Shown here piece after piece: positions 48,886 through 57,644 of a DNA stretch of 64,000 nt. Origin of the DNA: Hippea jasoniae (GTDB lineage: Bacteria; Campylobacterota_A; Desulfurellia; Desulfurellales; Hippeaceae); the NCBI RefSeq assembly GCF_000744435.1, contig NZ_JQLX01000012.1, positions 62,001 to 126,000 of the forward strand. Reading direction: 5' to 3'. The notes below the pieces were generated by a model. That model had not been told where the DNA came from. It did not search any database and saw nothing but the letters and a program-made list of their open reading frames with translations. The position numbers and the translations under genes were made by a program. Position 1 is the stretch's first letter; every line of letters begins with the position of its first letter.

Positions 48886-49514
48886 ATCTGTGTATTATCC
48901 TTTCCAGAAAGCTTACTGTGTATTATAAAGCAGCAGGCCTTTTTGTCAAAATCTCCATATATCGGTTGGATGTATTGTATACCAAAATTGTGATTTTTAA
49001 GAATCTGCAAAAGTTCAACCATCCTTGATGGGTGAAATGATAACAACAGAGTGCCTTTATTTTTCAAAGCCCGTTTAGCATGCTTAATAATATCTTCTAT
49101 TTCAATTTGAGTGGAAAATTTTTCGCTGCTATAGCGCTTAGAAAATCTATAACCTTGAGTTGTAAAATAAGGCGGATTTGATACAAAAATATCTATCGAA
49201 TTTGTTTTAATTGACTCTATATCATCTATAATGACATTGTTAATATCATTAAGAGTTAGATTTTTTTTTATTATATCTTTAAAGTTTTTGTTCTGTTCAA
49301 TGGCAAAAATTGTTGATAATGGAAGCTTCGTTGCAATAAGAATCGCAATAATACCGCAGCCACTTCCAAAATCTACGATTTTTTTCTTATCATTTTTGTG
49401 GTTTATAATATGCGTTAAGCTATGTGCTAATATGAAGGGCTCAATGGAAAACCGATAACCATTTTTTGGTTGATATATTTTGAATGTTTTAAAGGTATGG
49501 AGTTCTAAATCCAT
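48837..49514 (-). CDS. TrmN6-like tRNA1(Val) A37 N6-methyltransferase
   Basis: SAM-dependent methyltransferase of 225 residues. GYRFSIEPFILAHSL at the start, the SAM site KIVDFGSGCGIIAILIATKL (about 45-65) and the catalytic SNPPYF (NPPY type, for amino groups on bases) define the YfiC/TrmN6 group, which modifies A37 of tRNA1-Val; related proteins methylate rRNA or glutamine. It ends convergently inside dxs. No clear Shine-Dalgarno precedes the ATG at 49514, 36 bases after lpxC. Confidence 0.82.
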   Translation of the reverse strand: MDLELHTFKTFKIYQPKNGYRFSIEPFILAHSLTHIINHKNDKKKIVDFGSGCGIIAILIATKLPLSTIFAIEQNKNFKDIIKKNLTLNDINNVIIDDIESIKTNSIDIFVSNPPYFTTQGYRFSKRYSSEKFSTQIEIEDIIKHAKRALKNKGTLLLSFHPSRMVELLQILKNHNFGIQYIQPIYGDFDKKACCFIIHSKLSGKDNTQIYEPLFISRDSDWLVM

Positions 49515-49550
49515 AAAGGGGTCTATTAACTTTGGTTCCGATAAGTTACA

Positions 49551-50465
49551 TTATGTTAACTTTTGTTTATACTCCAGATTTGCCCAAACCGCAGCGGCTA
49601 TCTTTTTTTCCATGTATGGATTGCCAACAATCTCATAGCTATCTTTATCCGCCATCATTTTTCTTATCAATTTGTTGTTTAATTCATGTCCGGATTTATA
49701 GGCAAGATAGCGTGCTTTTAAATCGTATCCTAAAATAGATAGATCTCCTATAGCATCCAAAACCTTATGTCTGACAAACTCGTTTTCATATCTCAAGGGG
49801 TCTTCGTTTATTATGCCGTATTCATCCACAACAATTGCATTATCAAGGCTTCCACCCAGTGCCAGATTATGCGATTGTAAATATTCTATATCCTTTAGCA
49901 AACCAAATGTCCTTGCCTTACTGATTTCCTTTATGAATGTTTTTTCGTTTATCTCTAAAGCGATCTTCTGTTTTCCTATGAACATATTGTCAAAATGAAT
50001 TGAGTAGTGAATTTCAAAATTCCTTGACGGTATCAGTGCTACAAACTTACCTTTTTCCTTGATTGTTATAGGTTTCTTTATAATTATCTCCTTTTTATAC
50101 GCATCCTGCTCTATAATGCCTGCTGTTTTTATGAGATATACCCATGGGGCTGCTGAGCCATCCATGATCGGGACTTCATCTCCCCATACCTTTATTAAAA
50201 CATTGTCTATATGCAGACCGTATAAAGTTGCAAGTAGATGTTCGACCGTTTTTATGTATACATTATTTTTGCCGATAGTTGTTGCAAGTGTTGTGTCTAT
50301 AACATTTTCTTGATTGATTTCTATAAAAACATCCCTATCTGCTCGATGAAACACAATGCCGTGGTTTTCTGGTGCGGGAATAAGTTCTATCTCTACCCTT
50401 TTTCCTGTATGAAGGCCTATGCCTGATGCTTTTATTGCCTCTTTTAAGGTTCTTTGTTTTCTCAC
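49551..50465 (-). CDS. lpxC: UDP-3-O-acyl-GlcNAc deacetylase LpxC
   Basis: Commits precursors to lipid A. The zinc enzyme of 304 residues has ligands H76 (KTVEHLLATLYGL), H233 and D237 (VRHKVLDAIGDL), and the catalytic H260 in KSGHELNNKL. MDGSAAPWVYLI is also conserved. Its presence shows a lipid A outer membrane. It follows carA after 13 bases and is probably read from the promoter in front of the DUF507 genes. Confidence 0.97.
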   Translation of the reverse strand: MRKQRTLKEAIKASGIGLHTGKRVEIELIPAPENHGIVFHRADRDVFIEINQENVIDTTLATTIGKNNVYIKTVEHLLATLYGLHIDNVLIKVWGDEVPIMDGSAAPWVYLIKTAGIIEQDAYKKEIIIKKPITIKEKGKFVALIPSRNFEIHYSIHFDNMFIGKQKIALEINEKTFIKEISKARTFGLLKDIEYLQSHNLALGGSLDNAIVVDEYGIINEDPLRYENEFVRHKVLDAIGDLSILGYDLKARYLAYKSGHELNNKLIRKMMADKDSYEIVGNPYMEKKIAAAVWANLEYKQKLT

Positions 50466-50478
50466 TGTTTACTCCTTT

Positions 50479-51594
50479 TTAGGAATTATTGACCATTTCT
50501 GCAAATTTCTCAAAAATGTATTCTGCATCGTGTGGACCGGGGGATGCTTCAGGATGATACTGAACTGACATAATAGGCAGTTCTTTATGCATAAAGCCTT
50601 CCACACTTCCGTCATTTAGGTTTTTATATGTTATTTTAAAGCCTTTTTCAAGCGAATCTTTCTCATCTGCTGCATAATTATGATTTTGAGCTGTAACAAA
50701 TATATCGCCACTTTCCAGATCCTCAACAGGATGATTACCACCATGATGGCCAAACTTCATCTTGTAGATTTTGATATTGAATGCCCTGGCTATGATTTGA
50801 TGACCAAAACATATTCCAAATGTTGGATATCGCTCAATAATTTTTCTGTATTCCTTTATCCATGTCTCATCCAACCCCCTTGGATCGCCCGGTCCATTGG
50901 ATAAAAACACCGCATCCGGATTAAATTCCTCTATCTGCTGATATTTGGTGTATGCCCCAAATACATATACATCAAATCCAACCTCGCATTGATATCTTAA
51001 TATATTGCGTTTTACACCAAAATCTATTACAGCTACTCTTTTGTTCTCCACTATCTGTTTGATTTTTCTTTTTTCAAATCCAAACCTGAATAGCTTTTCT
51101 TTGAATTGATAGGGTTTGTCGGTTGTTACAAACTTAACCAGATCCCTTCCGACAATTTCAAACTCATCGATCATCTGTTTGAGTTTTTCCGGGTCTTGTG
51201 TTGTAATTCCACCTATCATGGAGCCTCTGTTTCGCAGTATCTTGGTTAATTTTCTTGTATCTATATTTTCTATTCCAATGATATTGTTTCTTTTTAAAAA
51301 TTCATCTAAGCTCTCTTTTCCCCTAAAGTTTGATACGATTCTTGATGCCTCTTTTACCACAAATCCTTCGACAAACGGTTTGATGGATTCATTGTCATCC
51401 ATGTTGAATCCATAATTGCCAATCTGAGGATATGTCATTGTTACTATCTGGCCTTTGTAGGATGGATCGGTTAAAATCTCCTGATAGCCGCTCATGGCTG
51501 TATTGAATACAACCTCACCCACTATACTACCTTCTGCTCCAATAGATATACCTTCAAAGATTTCACCGTTTTCAAGCATCAGGATAGCTTTCAT
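50479..51594 (-). CDS. carA: Carbamoyl-phosphate synthase small subunit
   Basis: Glutaminase subunit supplying ammonia for carbamoyl phosphate (arginine and pyrimidine synthesis). 371 residues: N-terminal domain with GYQEILTDPSYKGQIVTMTY, IDTRKLTKILRNRG, and the class I glutamine amidotransferase domain with LSNGPGDP, nucleophile C262 in FGICFGHQI, and H347/E349 in VQYHPEASPGP. CarB is not in the window. It overlaps the second DUF507 gene by ATGA. Confidence 0.97.
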   Translation of the reverse strand: MKAILMLENGEIFEGISIGAEGSIVGEVVFNTAMSGYQEILTDPSYKGQIVTMTYPQIGNYGFNMDDNESIKPFVEGFVVKEASRIVSNFRGKESLDEFLKRNNIIGIENIDTRKLTKILRNRGSMIGGITTQDPEKLKQMIDEFEIVGRDLVKFVTTDKPYQFKEKLFRFGFEKRKIKQIVENKRVAVIDFGVKRNILRYQCEVGFDVYVFGAYTKYQQIEEFNPDAVFLSNGPGDPRGLDETWIKEYRKIIERYPTFGICFGHQIIARAFNIKIYKMKFGHHGGNHPVEDLESGDIFVTAQNHNYAADEKDSLEKGFKITYKNLNDGSVEGFMHKELPIMSVQYHPEASPGPHDAEYIFEKFAEMVNNS

Positions 51595-51869
51595 TTAAGC
51601 AACCTTTTACTCATTTCTTCTTCATAGGTTTTGTTGAAGGCTATCTCCCACTCCATACTGCCTGGAATGAGTTTTTTGCTGCGTTTATTGAGACTTTCAA
51701 TCACCTTTTCGTAAACCTCATCTTCAAGAGCAAAATATTTCTCTATTGTTTCTGCTATCGCCTCTGTAGCCAATTTATCGGTAGATATAATCTCAATAAC
51801 ACCCTCCTCTGTAGCTTGCTTGAGAATTTTTTTCGATAGATACCTGATTCGTGCGCTACTATACCTCAT
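51591..51869 (-). CDS. DUF507 protein, second copy
   Basis: A 92-residue, mainly helical, charged cytoplasmic protein of unknown function. The opening RYSSARIRYLSKKILKQATE and the closing EWEIAFNKTYEEEMSKRLLK match the DUF507 family, found mainly in Campylobacterota and other anaerobes. It is coupled by ATGA on both sides, to the first copy upstream and carA downstream; a DUF507-carA arrangement also occurs in Campylobacter. Joint action with its paralogue is likely, its role unknown. Confidence 0.85.
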   Translation of the reverse strand: MRYSSARIRYLSKKILKQATEEGVIEIISTDKLATEAIAETIEKYFALEDEVYEKVIESLNKRSKKLIPGSMEWEIAFNKTYEEEMSKRLLK

Positions 51870-52147
51870 AGCAAAAAACCTTCCTGTTTTGCTACTTTTT
51901 TCTTTGCCATAGCAAAAAGTCTTGAGGAATCGGCGCCTTCTTTTTCTATTTCGGTTGAATATTGTTTGAGGAGTTCCTTTGTTTTTGCGTCTATCTCTCT
52001 TTCTTTATCTGCATCAGCCTGCAATATATCTCTAACGATTGATTTTAGAATCGATATATCTTTGTTTAGCTTGACATGCCCGCTTCTTATCAGGTTTGCT
52101 GTTATCTTATCGGCTAATAATTCAACTTCCCTTTTTCTTAATGCCAT
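51866..52147 (-). CDS. DUF507 protein, first copy
   Basis: A 93-residue helical protein, paralogous to the next gene: LRKREVELLADKITANLIRS, VRDILQADADKEREIDAKTK and EGADSSRLFAMAKKKVAKQE. The function is unknown. I start it at ATG 52147 behind GGGGTTGG; a TTG two codons earlier overlaps that site. It is the first gene after an internal promoter located in the 3' end of plsY. Confidence 0.85.
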   Translation of the reverse strand: MALRKREVELLADKITANLIRSGHVKLNKDISILKSIVRDILQADADKEREIDAKTKELLKQYSTEIEKEGADSSRLFAMAKKKVAKQEGFLL

Positions 52148-52161
52148 AACCAACCCCGCTT

Positions 52162-52190
52162 TTTATACAAGATTCTTTAAAAAAACTCAA
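52162..52190 (-). promoter_or_regulatory. Internal promoter for DUF507-carA-lpxC
   Basis: On the minus strand TTGAGT (52190-52185) and TATAAA (52167-52162) are 17 bases apart. The -35 overlaps the plsY stop codon. The predicted start lies about 8-9 bases before the DUF507 ATG, so the leader would be very short. Confidence 0.6.
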
Positions 52191-52774
52191 ATTTTTATCC
52201 TGTGCTCCTCTTTTTTTATCAATCTTGCTATGTTTTCCTTATGCCTGTAAAACATCAATAGAAGTAAAATTATAAATAAAACTTTATTAACAGTTGCTAT
52301 TTTTCCTGCAATAGCAATAATTGTTGTGATGGTAAATGAAAGCAAAGCAGCAAGTGATGAGTATTTGGATGTTAAAAGAATCGCTATCCATATAGCCATA
52401 CCAACTAAAGCAGCAAGCGGATACAAAAGAAGCACAACACCGTATGTGGTTGCGACGCCTTTGCCACCTTTAAACTTCAAAAATATACTGAAATCATGAC
52501 CAACTACAGCAGAAAAACCAGCCACTACTCCCATATAGGTATGGTTGGGAAAAAGACCGCTAAAGATCGCTACAGCTGCCAAGCCTTTAAGTAGATCAAA
52601 TAAAAGCGTTAAAAAACCTTCTGTTTTCCCTACAACGCGATAAACATTGGTTGCTCCAATATTACCGCTGCCTTTTGAGCGAATATCAACACCTTTTAGC
52701 TTTGCAATTATCCATCCAAACGGAATACTGCCCAATAAATATGAAATTAATGCCGCTAAAAGGTACTCCTTCAA
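52187..52774 (-). CDS. plsY: Glycerol-3-phosphate acyltransferase PlsY
   Basis: Inner-membrane enzyme that acylates glycerol 3-phosphate with acyl-phosphate, the first step of phospholipid synthesis. 195 residues with five or more helices and three motifs: GSIPFGWIIAK, KGSGNIGATNVYR and FKGGKGVATTYGV. The start is TTG 52774, with GAGGA about 10 bases upstream, directly behind ftsZ. A membrane-lipid gene directly after ftsZ is unusual outside this lineage. Confidence 0.95.
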   Translation of the reverse strand: MKEYLLAALISYLLGSIPFGWIIAKLKGVDIRSKGSGNIGATNVYRVVGKTEGFLTLLFDLLKGLAAVAIFSGLFPNHTYMGVVAGFSAVVGHDFSIFLKFKGGKGVATTYGVVLLLYPLAALVGMAIWIAILLTSKYSSLAALLSFTITTIIAIAGKIATVNKVLFIILLLLMFYRHKENIARLIKKEEHRIKI

Positions 52775-52775
52775 G

Positions 52776-53903
52776 TTATTCTGTCCTCTGTTTTCTTATA
52801 AATGCCGGAATATCCACCTCGTCTTCTATTGGAATAGATGTTTCTTTTTTGATTTCCTTCAGCGTATTTGCATCCAGTTTTCTATTGTAAAAGTTTCTGT
52901 TTATTGTTGTTCTTGGTTTTGCTTTATCACTGAAACCTGTCGCTATGATGGTTATTCTTACCTTTTCTCCCATGCTTTCATCAAGAACAAAGCCATGTTT
53001 AAACAGTGCCTTTTCATTCATGTTGTTTTGGATAATTGTGGTTGCTTCATTGAACTCTTCAAGACCAAAGTTTTTGCCAGCCGTTATGTTCATTAAAATC
53101 CCTTTTGCTCCTTTGATAGAGGTATTCTCTAATAGTGGGTTTGATATTGCCATCTCTGTTGCGCGTTTAACCCTGTTTTCTGAGCCGTCGGAGGATGCCT
53201 CACCTATGCCCATTAAAGCCACACCCTTTTCTTTCATAACAGAGACAACATCAGCAAAGTCTATGTTCATAATGATCTGAGTGCTGGGCTCTTTGTAGAT
53301 CAACTCCACAATACTTTGAACCGCCTGCCTTAGTATATCATCTGCCCTTTTGAATGCATCAAGTAGCGTTAAGTTTTTATAGATGTCCATGAGTTTCTGA
53401 TTAGGGATTATGATTATACTATCAACAACCTCTTTTAATTCTTTTATGCCGTCTAAGGCTATTTCCATTTTCTGTTTGCCTTCCATCTCAAACGGCTTTG
53501 TAACAACACCGATTGTTAAAGCACCCTTTTCTTTGGCAACTTTGGCTATAACAGGGGATGCGCCAGTGCCTGTTCCTCCTCCCATTCCTGCTGCAATAAA
53601 TACCATATCGGCACCGTCTAAAACCTGCTCTATCTCATCAATACTTTCTTCTGCTGCCTTTTTGCCTTTTTCTGGGTCACTGCCTGCTCCCAATCCACGG
53701 GTTAGTTTTTTGCCTAACTGTAGTTTGGTTGGCGCCAGTGATATGTTTAAGGCCTGAATATCTGTGTTAGCACTTATAAATTCAACATTCTTTATACCAT
53801 AGGTTATCATGTTGTTAACGGCATTGCTGCCTCCACCACCTACACCCACTACCTTTATAACAGCACCTTCAGAATAATTTTCTTTTTGAGCGTTTTTTGC
53901 CAT
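52776..53903 (-). CDS. ftsZ: Cell division GTPase FtsZ
   Basis: Tubulin-like protein forming the Z ring, 375 residues. The tubulin signature GGGTGTG is at 108-114, preceded by [14 protein letters not shown] for nucleotide binding. The C-terminal conserved peptide (DIPAFIRKQ), which binds FtsA, is intact at the very end after a linker of about 30 residues. GGAGG precedes the ATG. Twelve bases follow ftsA. Confidence 0.98.
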   Translation of the reverse strand: MAKNAQKENYSEGAVIKVVGVGGGGSNAVNNMITYGIKNVEFISANTDIQALNISLAPTKLQLGKKLTRGLGAGSDPEKGKKAAEESIDEIEQVLDGADMVFIAAGMGGGTGTGASPVIAKVAKEKGALTIGVVTKPFEMEGKQKMEIALDGIKELKEVVDSIIIIPNQKLMDIYKNLTLLDAFKRADDILRQAVQSIVELIYKEPSTQIIMNIDFADVVSVMKEKGVALMGIGEASSDGSENRVKRATEMAISNPLLENTSIKGAKGILMNITAGKNFGLEEFNEATTIIQNNMNEKALFKHGFVLDESMGEKVRITIIATGFSDKAKPRTTINRNFYNRKLDANTLKEIKKETSIPIEDEVDIPAFIRKQRTE

Positions 53904-53915
53904 TTTTTCCTCCGA

Positions 53916-55178
53916 TTAAAACATTTCTTTGACCCAGTTTTTCATCTTGGTCAAAATTACAGAAAATAGATTATTTCCGTCGGCTACCTTTTTTGAGTCG
54001 ATGTTTAAGAACTGTTCATTTTCTTCCATTTTATTAAAACCATACAACACCAGACCAACACCTGTTGCATACATAGGATTATCAACAGCATCCTTTAAAC
54101 CAACAATTCCGTAGGGTTTACCGAGTCTAACAGGTAGTTCAAATATGGCAGATGCAAGCTCTAATGCTCCCTGCATTAAAGCCGAGCCGCCAGTTAAAAC
54201 AATACCTCCTGCAAGCAGATCCATTAAACCCATTTTGGAAAGTTCATCCTTAACGAGGGAGTATATCTCCTCCATTCTTGGCTCAATGATTTCGCTTAAC
54301 AATCTTCTTGGTATTTCCCGTGTTTTTTTATCACCAATTCCAGGAATCTGAACAACTTCATCGCTATCCACCATCTCGGTTAATGCACATCCGTACTTTT
54401 TCTTTATCTCTTCAACCTCTTTGAAGGATGGAATTCTTAAACCAATTGCTATATCGTTTGTTACATGGTCACCACCGATTGCAATAACCGATGAGTGTTT
54501 TATTGCGTTTGATGCAAATACAGCTACATCTGTTGTTCCACCACCGATATCTATCAAACCAACGCCAAGATCTTTTTCTTCCGGTCTCAATACAGAGTAA
54601 CTTGAAGCAATGGGTTGCAAAACTATATCCTGAACCTTTAATCCACTTTTTGTGCAGCATTTTACGATATTTTGCACATTGGTGACCGAAGCTGTAACGA
54701 TATGTACTCTAACCTCAAGGCGTGTGCCGTTCATGCCCCGAGGGTCCTTTATACCACTTTGGTCATCCACTACAAATTCTTGAGGTATAATATGTATAAT
54801 CTCTTTATCCGGTGGTATAACAACCGCTTTTGCTGCATCTATGACCCTTCTAATATCGGATTCTGAAACCTCCAAGTTTTTTATAGCCACAACGCCGCTT
54901 GAATTGTAAGACCTGATGTGACCGCCAGCAATGCCTGTTATAACGCTGTCGATTTTTACACCGCTCATTCTCTCTGCGTAGGCAATTGCCCTTTTGATTG
55001 ATAGTACAGCCTCATCAATATTTATAACGACACCTTTTTTTAACCCCTTTGATGGAGTTTGTCCAATGCCTATGATCTTTACATCTCCCTCAGGGGTCTT
55101 TTTACCCACTATTGCACAAACCTTTGTTGTGCCGATATCTAATCCAACAATAATATCGCTGTTTACCACCTCACTCAC
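53916..55178 (-). CDS. ftsA: Cell division protein FtsA
   Basis: Actin-like ATPase tethering FtsZ to the membrane. From GTG 55178 it has 420 residues. IIVGLDIGTTKVCAIVG (phosphate 1), GLIDIGGGTTDVAVF (phosphate 2) and VLTGGSALMQGALELA (adenosine) are present, and the C-terminal amphipathic helix (LTKMKNWVKEMF) for membrane binding. I prefer GTG 55178 over an earlier GTG because it lies seven bases behind AAGGAG and overlaps the ftsQ stop as GTGA. Confidence 0.96.
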   Translation of the reverse strand: MSEVVNSDIIVGLDIGTTKVCAIVGKKTPEGDVKIIGIGQTPSKGLKKGVVINIDEAVLSIKRAIAYAERMSGVKIDSVITGIAGGHIRSYNSSGVVAIKNLEVSESDIRRVIDAAKAVVIPPDKEIIHIIPQEFVVDDQSGIKDPRGMNGTRLEVRVHIVTASVTNVQNIVKCCTKSGLKVQDIVLQPIASSYSVLRPEEKDLGVGLIDIGGGTTDVAVFASNAIKHSSVIAIGGDHVTNDIAIGLRIPSFKEVEEIKKKYGCALTEMVDSDEVVQIPGIGDKKTREIPRRLLSEIIEPRMEEIYSLVKDELSKMGLMDLLAGGIVLTGGSALMQGALELASAIFELPVRLGKPYGIVGLKDAVDNPMYATGVGLVLYGFNKMEENEQFLNIDSKKVADGNNLFSVILTKMKNWVKEMF

Positions 55179-55966
55179 TTCTTTACTCCTTTTTTCCACT
55201 TCAGAACAAATTTATTTTCAAAACAGATACTTACTTCTTTGAGTTTACTGGCAAGTGAATTAAGATATGAAATTTTCTCCTTTAGATGTTTTATGGCTCT
55301 ATCGGGGCAATCAAAACTGTTTATACTCACTGTCAGGCCACCTTTAAAGTGCACCAATTGATAACTTTGCGACACTACTTCAATATAATTTATTTTTTCT
55401 ACATTGTCTAATTTTTTATACATCCGAAGAACATTTTTTAAAAGATCTTGTGATTTTAAAAACCTGTTATCTTTTAAAATTATAGTGTATAGATTTTCTG
55501 GTAGGTGTAGATTTTTGGAATATGAAGATATAATACTGCCGTTTGAATCTATTATGTAAGTCGATTTAGATGTTTTAACAATTGCCTTGGGTTTTTTCTC
55601 AGTTATGTTAACAATAATTGTATCTGGATAAACAACGCTGACACTTGCTGAGCTGATCCAGGGATTTGTTATGAGTTTCATATAGATTTTTTGTGGTGAG
55701 TAATTGTTTATATTGTTTAAGTTGGGATTTAGAATCGCTGAAACTATTGAATTTCTATCGATCACATGGTTTCCGTTGATATCGATGTATTTAAGTATAG
55801 CATATCTATTTGATAATTGTTTGTATCCATAAACGACTACTGCAAAAATTCCCACTACAAAAAGCACAGAAGTAATGAGCTTTGCTATAAAAACAATAAA
55901 ATCCAGTTTATGTCTGTTTGTTGAGGTTTTACTGGTTTTTTTATCGATATCTTTTAAATCTAACAT
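55175..55966 (-). CDS. ftsQ: Cell division protein FtsQ
   Basis: Bitopic division protein, 263 residues: about 25 cytoplasmic residues, one membrane helix (about 27-48, FIAKLITSVLFVVGIFAVVVYG), a POTRA domain (YIDINGNHVIDRNSIVSAIL, then PWISSASVSVVYPDTIIVNI) and a beta domain. It recruits FtsL/FtsB. Located between ddl and ftsA as in many dcw clusters. It overlaps ddl by seven bases. Confidence 0.93.
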   Translation of the reverse strand: MLDLKDIDKKTSKTSTNRHKLDFIVFIAKLITSVLFVVGIFAVVVYGYKQLSNRYAILKYIDINGNHVIDRNSIVSAILNPNLNNINNYSPQKIYMKLITNPWISSASVSVVYPDTIIVNITEKKPKAIVKTSKSTYIIDSNGSIISSYSKNLHLPENLYTIILKDNRFLKSQDLLKNVLRMYKKLDNVEKINYIEVVSQSYQLVHFKGGLTVSINSFDCPDRAIKHLKEKISYLNSLASKLKEVSICFENKFVLKWKKGVKK

Positions 55967-56847
55967 GCCGCCTCAACAAGCATTTTTGTTAACTTCTCAA
56001 AGCTAATACCTTTAGCTAAAGCTGCTTTGGGAAGCAGGCTTGTCTGGGTCATGCCCGGTATGGTGTTAATTTCAAGAACATATGGTATGTTATTCTCAAG
56101 TATTATGTCAACCCTTGCATAACTATTGCAACCTATCGCTTTATATGCGTTATAGGCTATCGTTTGAACCAGGTTTTCTATCTTTTGAGGTAGTTGGGAT
56201 GGTATTATATATTCTGTAGCACCTTTTGTATATTTATGATGGTAATCGTAAAAACCGTTTTTTGGTTTTATCCAGATAACAGGCAGAACAGTATCGCCAA
56301 TGATGCCTACTGTTAACTCCTTGCCGCTTAGCTTTTTTTCGGCTATTAGTGGATGGTGGTTTTTTAGAAGTTTTTCTGCAACTGCTTTAGCTTCTTTTTT
56401 GTTTTCTGCAAACTCAACGCCCACAGATGATCCTTCGTTATTGGGTTTGATACAGACAGGATAAAAGTCGATATCCTCTATATCTTCAGGCTTTTTTATC
56501 AACTTAAACATAGCAGTTGGAATATTAAAAGCCTTAAGAATCGATTTTGTTGCAAATTTATCCATTGCAAGGCTGCTTTGAGCAAAACCACAGCCTGTGT
56601 ATTTGATTTTTAACATATCCAGTGTTGCCTGCAGCTGGCCGTTTTCACCAAACCCTCCATGGAGTGCTATAAACACAATATTCGGTTTTGAGTTCATTAT
56701 TTTTTCTATGCAGTCACTCTCATCTTTACATTCAAGACAATAAACATCGCTGTATGATGCAGCTAAAGCGTTATAAACAGCTTCACCTGTTTTAAGCGAA
56801 ACCTCCCTTTCGGATGAATTGCCTCCGCAAATAACCGCTATTTTCAT
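55960..56847 (-). CDS. ddl: D-alanine--D-alanine ligase
   Basis: ATP-grasp enzyme making D-Ala-D-Ala for the pentapeptide. 295 residues: VICGGNSSEREVSLKTG at the start, FIALHGGFGENGQLQ, KPNNEGSSVGVEF and the C-terminal YVLEINTIPGMTQTSLLPKA with magnesium ligands. It overlaps murB by ATGA. Confidence 0.97.
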   Translation of the reverse strand: MKIAVICGGNSSEREVSLKTGEAVYNALAASYSDVYCLECKDESDCIEKIMNSKPNIVFIALHGGFGENGQLQATLDMLKIKYTGCGFAQSSLAMDKFATKSILKAFNIPTAMFKLIKKPEDIEDIDFYPVCIKPNNEGSSVGVEFAENKKEAKAVAEKLLKNHHPLIAEKKLSGKELTVGIIGDTVLPVIWIKPKNGFYDYHHKYTKGATEYIIPSQLPQKIENLVQTIAYNAYKAIGCNSYARVDIILENNIPYVLEINTIPGMTQTSLLPKAALAKGISFEKLTKMLVEAAC

Positions 56848-57644
56848 ATAAACACCACCTCTTCTGTTAGTTCAATCGAAAATGTTTTAAATACCCTCTC
56901 TTTTGCAAGCTCAACAAGATACAGTATATCGTAGGTGTTTGTGATCTGACTACCGATTATAAAATTTGCATGTTTATGGGAAATAGCCGCTGTATTTTTT
57001 CTAAAGCCTTTCAAGCCCACCTGCTCTATATACCAGCCAGCATAACCATCTGTTGGATTTTTGAATACACTGCCAAATGTAAATGACAGATGCGCTTTTG
57101 TTAGTCTTTTTTTTAGTATTTCAATTACTTTATCTTTTACGCTATTTGAGTTTTTTAAGTTAAATGCAGCTTCTATAATTACACCGTCTATTGAGCTTTT
57201 TCTGTATGAAAACTCTATTTCGCTTTTGTCTAAAATCTTTATCGATTTATCACTACTATCAAATATTTTGACATATCTTAGTATATCGGAGATCTCTTTT
57301 TCAAATGCACCTGCATTTGATTTTATTATTCCGCCTACTGTTGCTGGAACTCCTGATAAAAACTCAAGCCCTCCTAATGAGTGTTTTATACAATAAAGGA
57401 TAAGACTTTTAAGCGGTGTTACAGCACCAACAACAAGCTCTTCTTTGTTTTGTTTGATATAGTTGAATTGATCAGCAAGTTTAAATACTTTATTGTTTTT
57501 GATTATCAATATATTGCTTCCTCCGCCTATAACAGGGGCGTCTATAAAATTTAACTCATCTTCCTTTTCTATATAAACAACATCAACTATCCCATCCTGA
57601 TGTATGGTTGTTAAATTTCTTTTTGCTTCAGTTGTTTTTCTCAT
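56844..57644 (-). CDS. murB: UDP-N-acetylenolpyruvoylglucosamine reductase MurB
   Basis: FAD enzyme reducing the enolpyruvyl group to give UDP-MurNAc. From ATG 57644 it has 266 residues, the compact type II form: PVIGGGSNILI (FAD binding), LSGVPATVGGIIKSNAGAFE, the catalytic serine in FGSVFKNP, AGWYIEQVGLKG and a final catalytic Glu region. The start overlaps the end of murC by 17 bases; no strong ribosome binding site is seen, so coupling to murC is likely. Confidence 0.95.
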   Translation of the reverse strand: MRKTTEAKRNLTTIHQDGIVDVVYIEKEDELNFIDAPVIGGGSNILIIKNNKVFKLADQFNYIKQNKEELVVGAVTPLKSLILYCIKHSLGGLEFLSGVPATVGGIIKSNAGAFEKEISDILRYVKIFDSSDKSIKILDKSEIEFSYRKSSIDGVIIEAAFNLKNSNSVKDKVIEILKKRLTKAHLSFTFGSVFKNPTDGYAGWYIEQVGLKGFRKNTAAISHKHANFIIGSQITNTYDILYLVELAKERVFKTFSIELTEEVVFI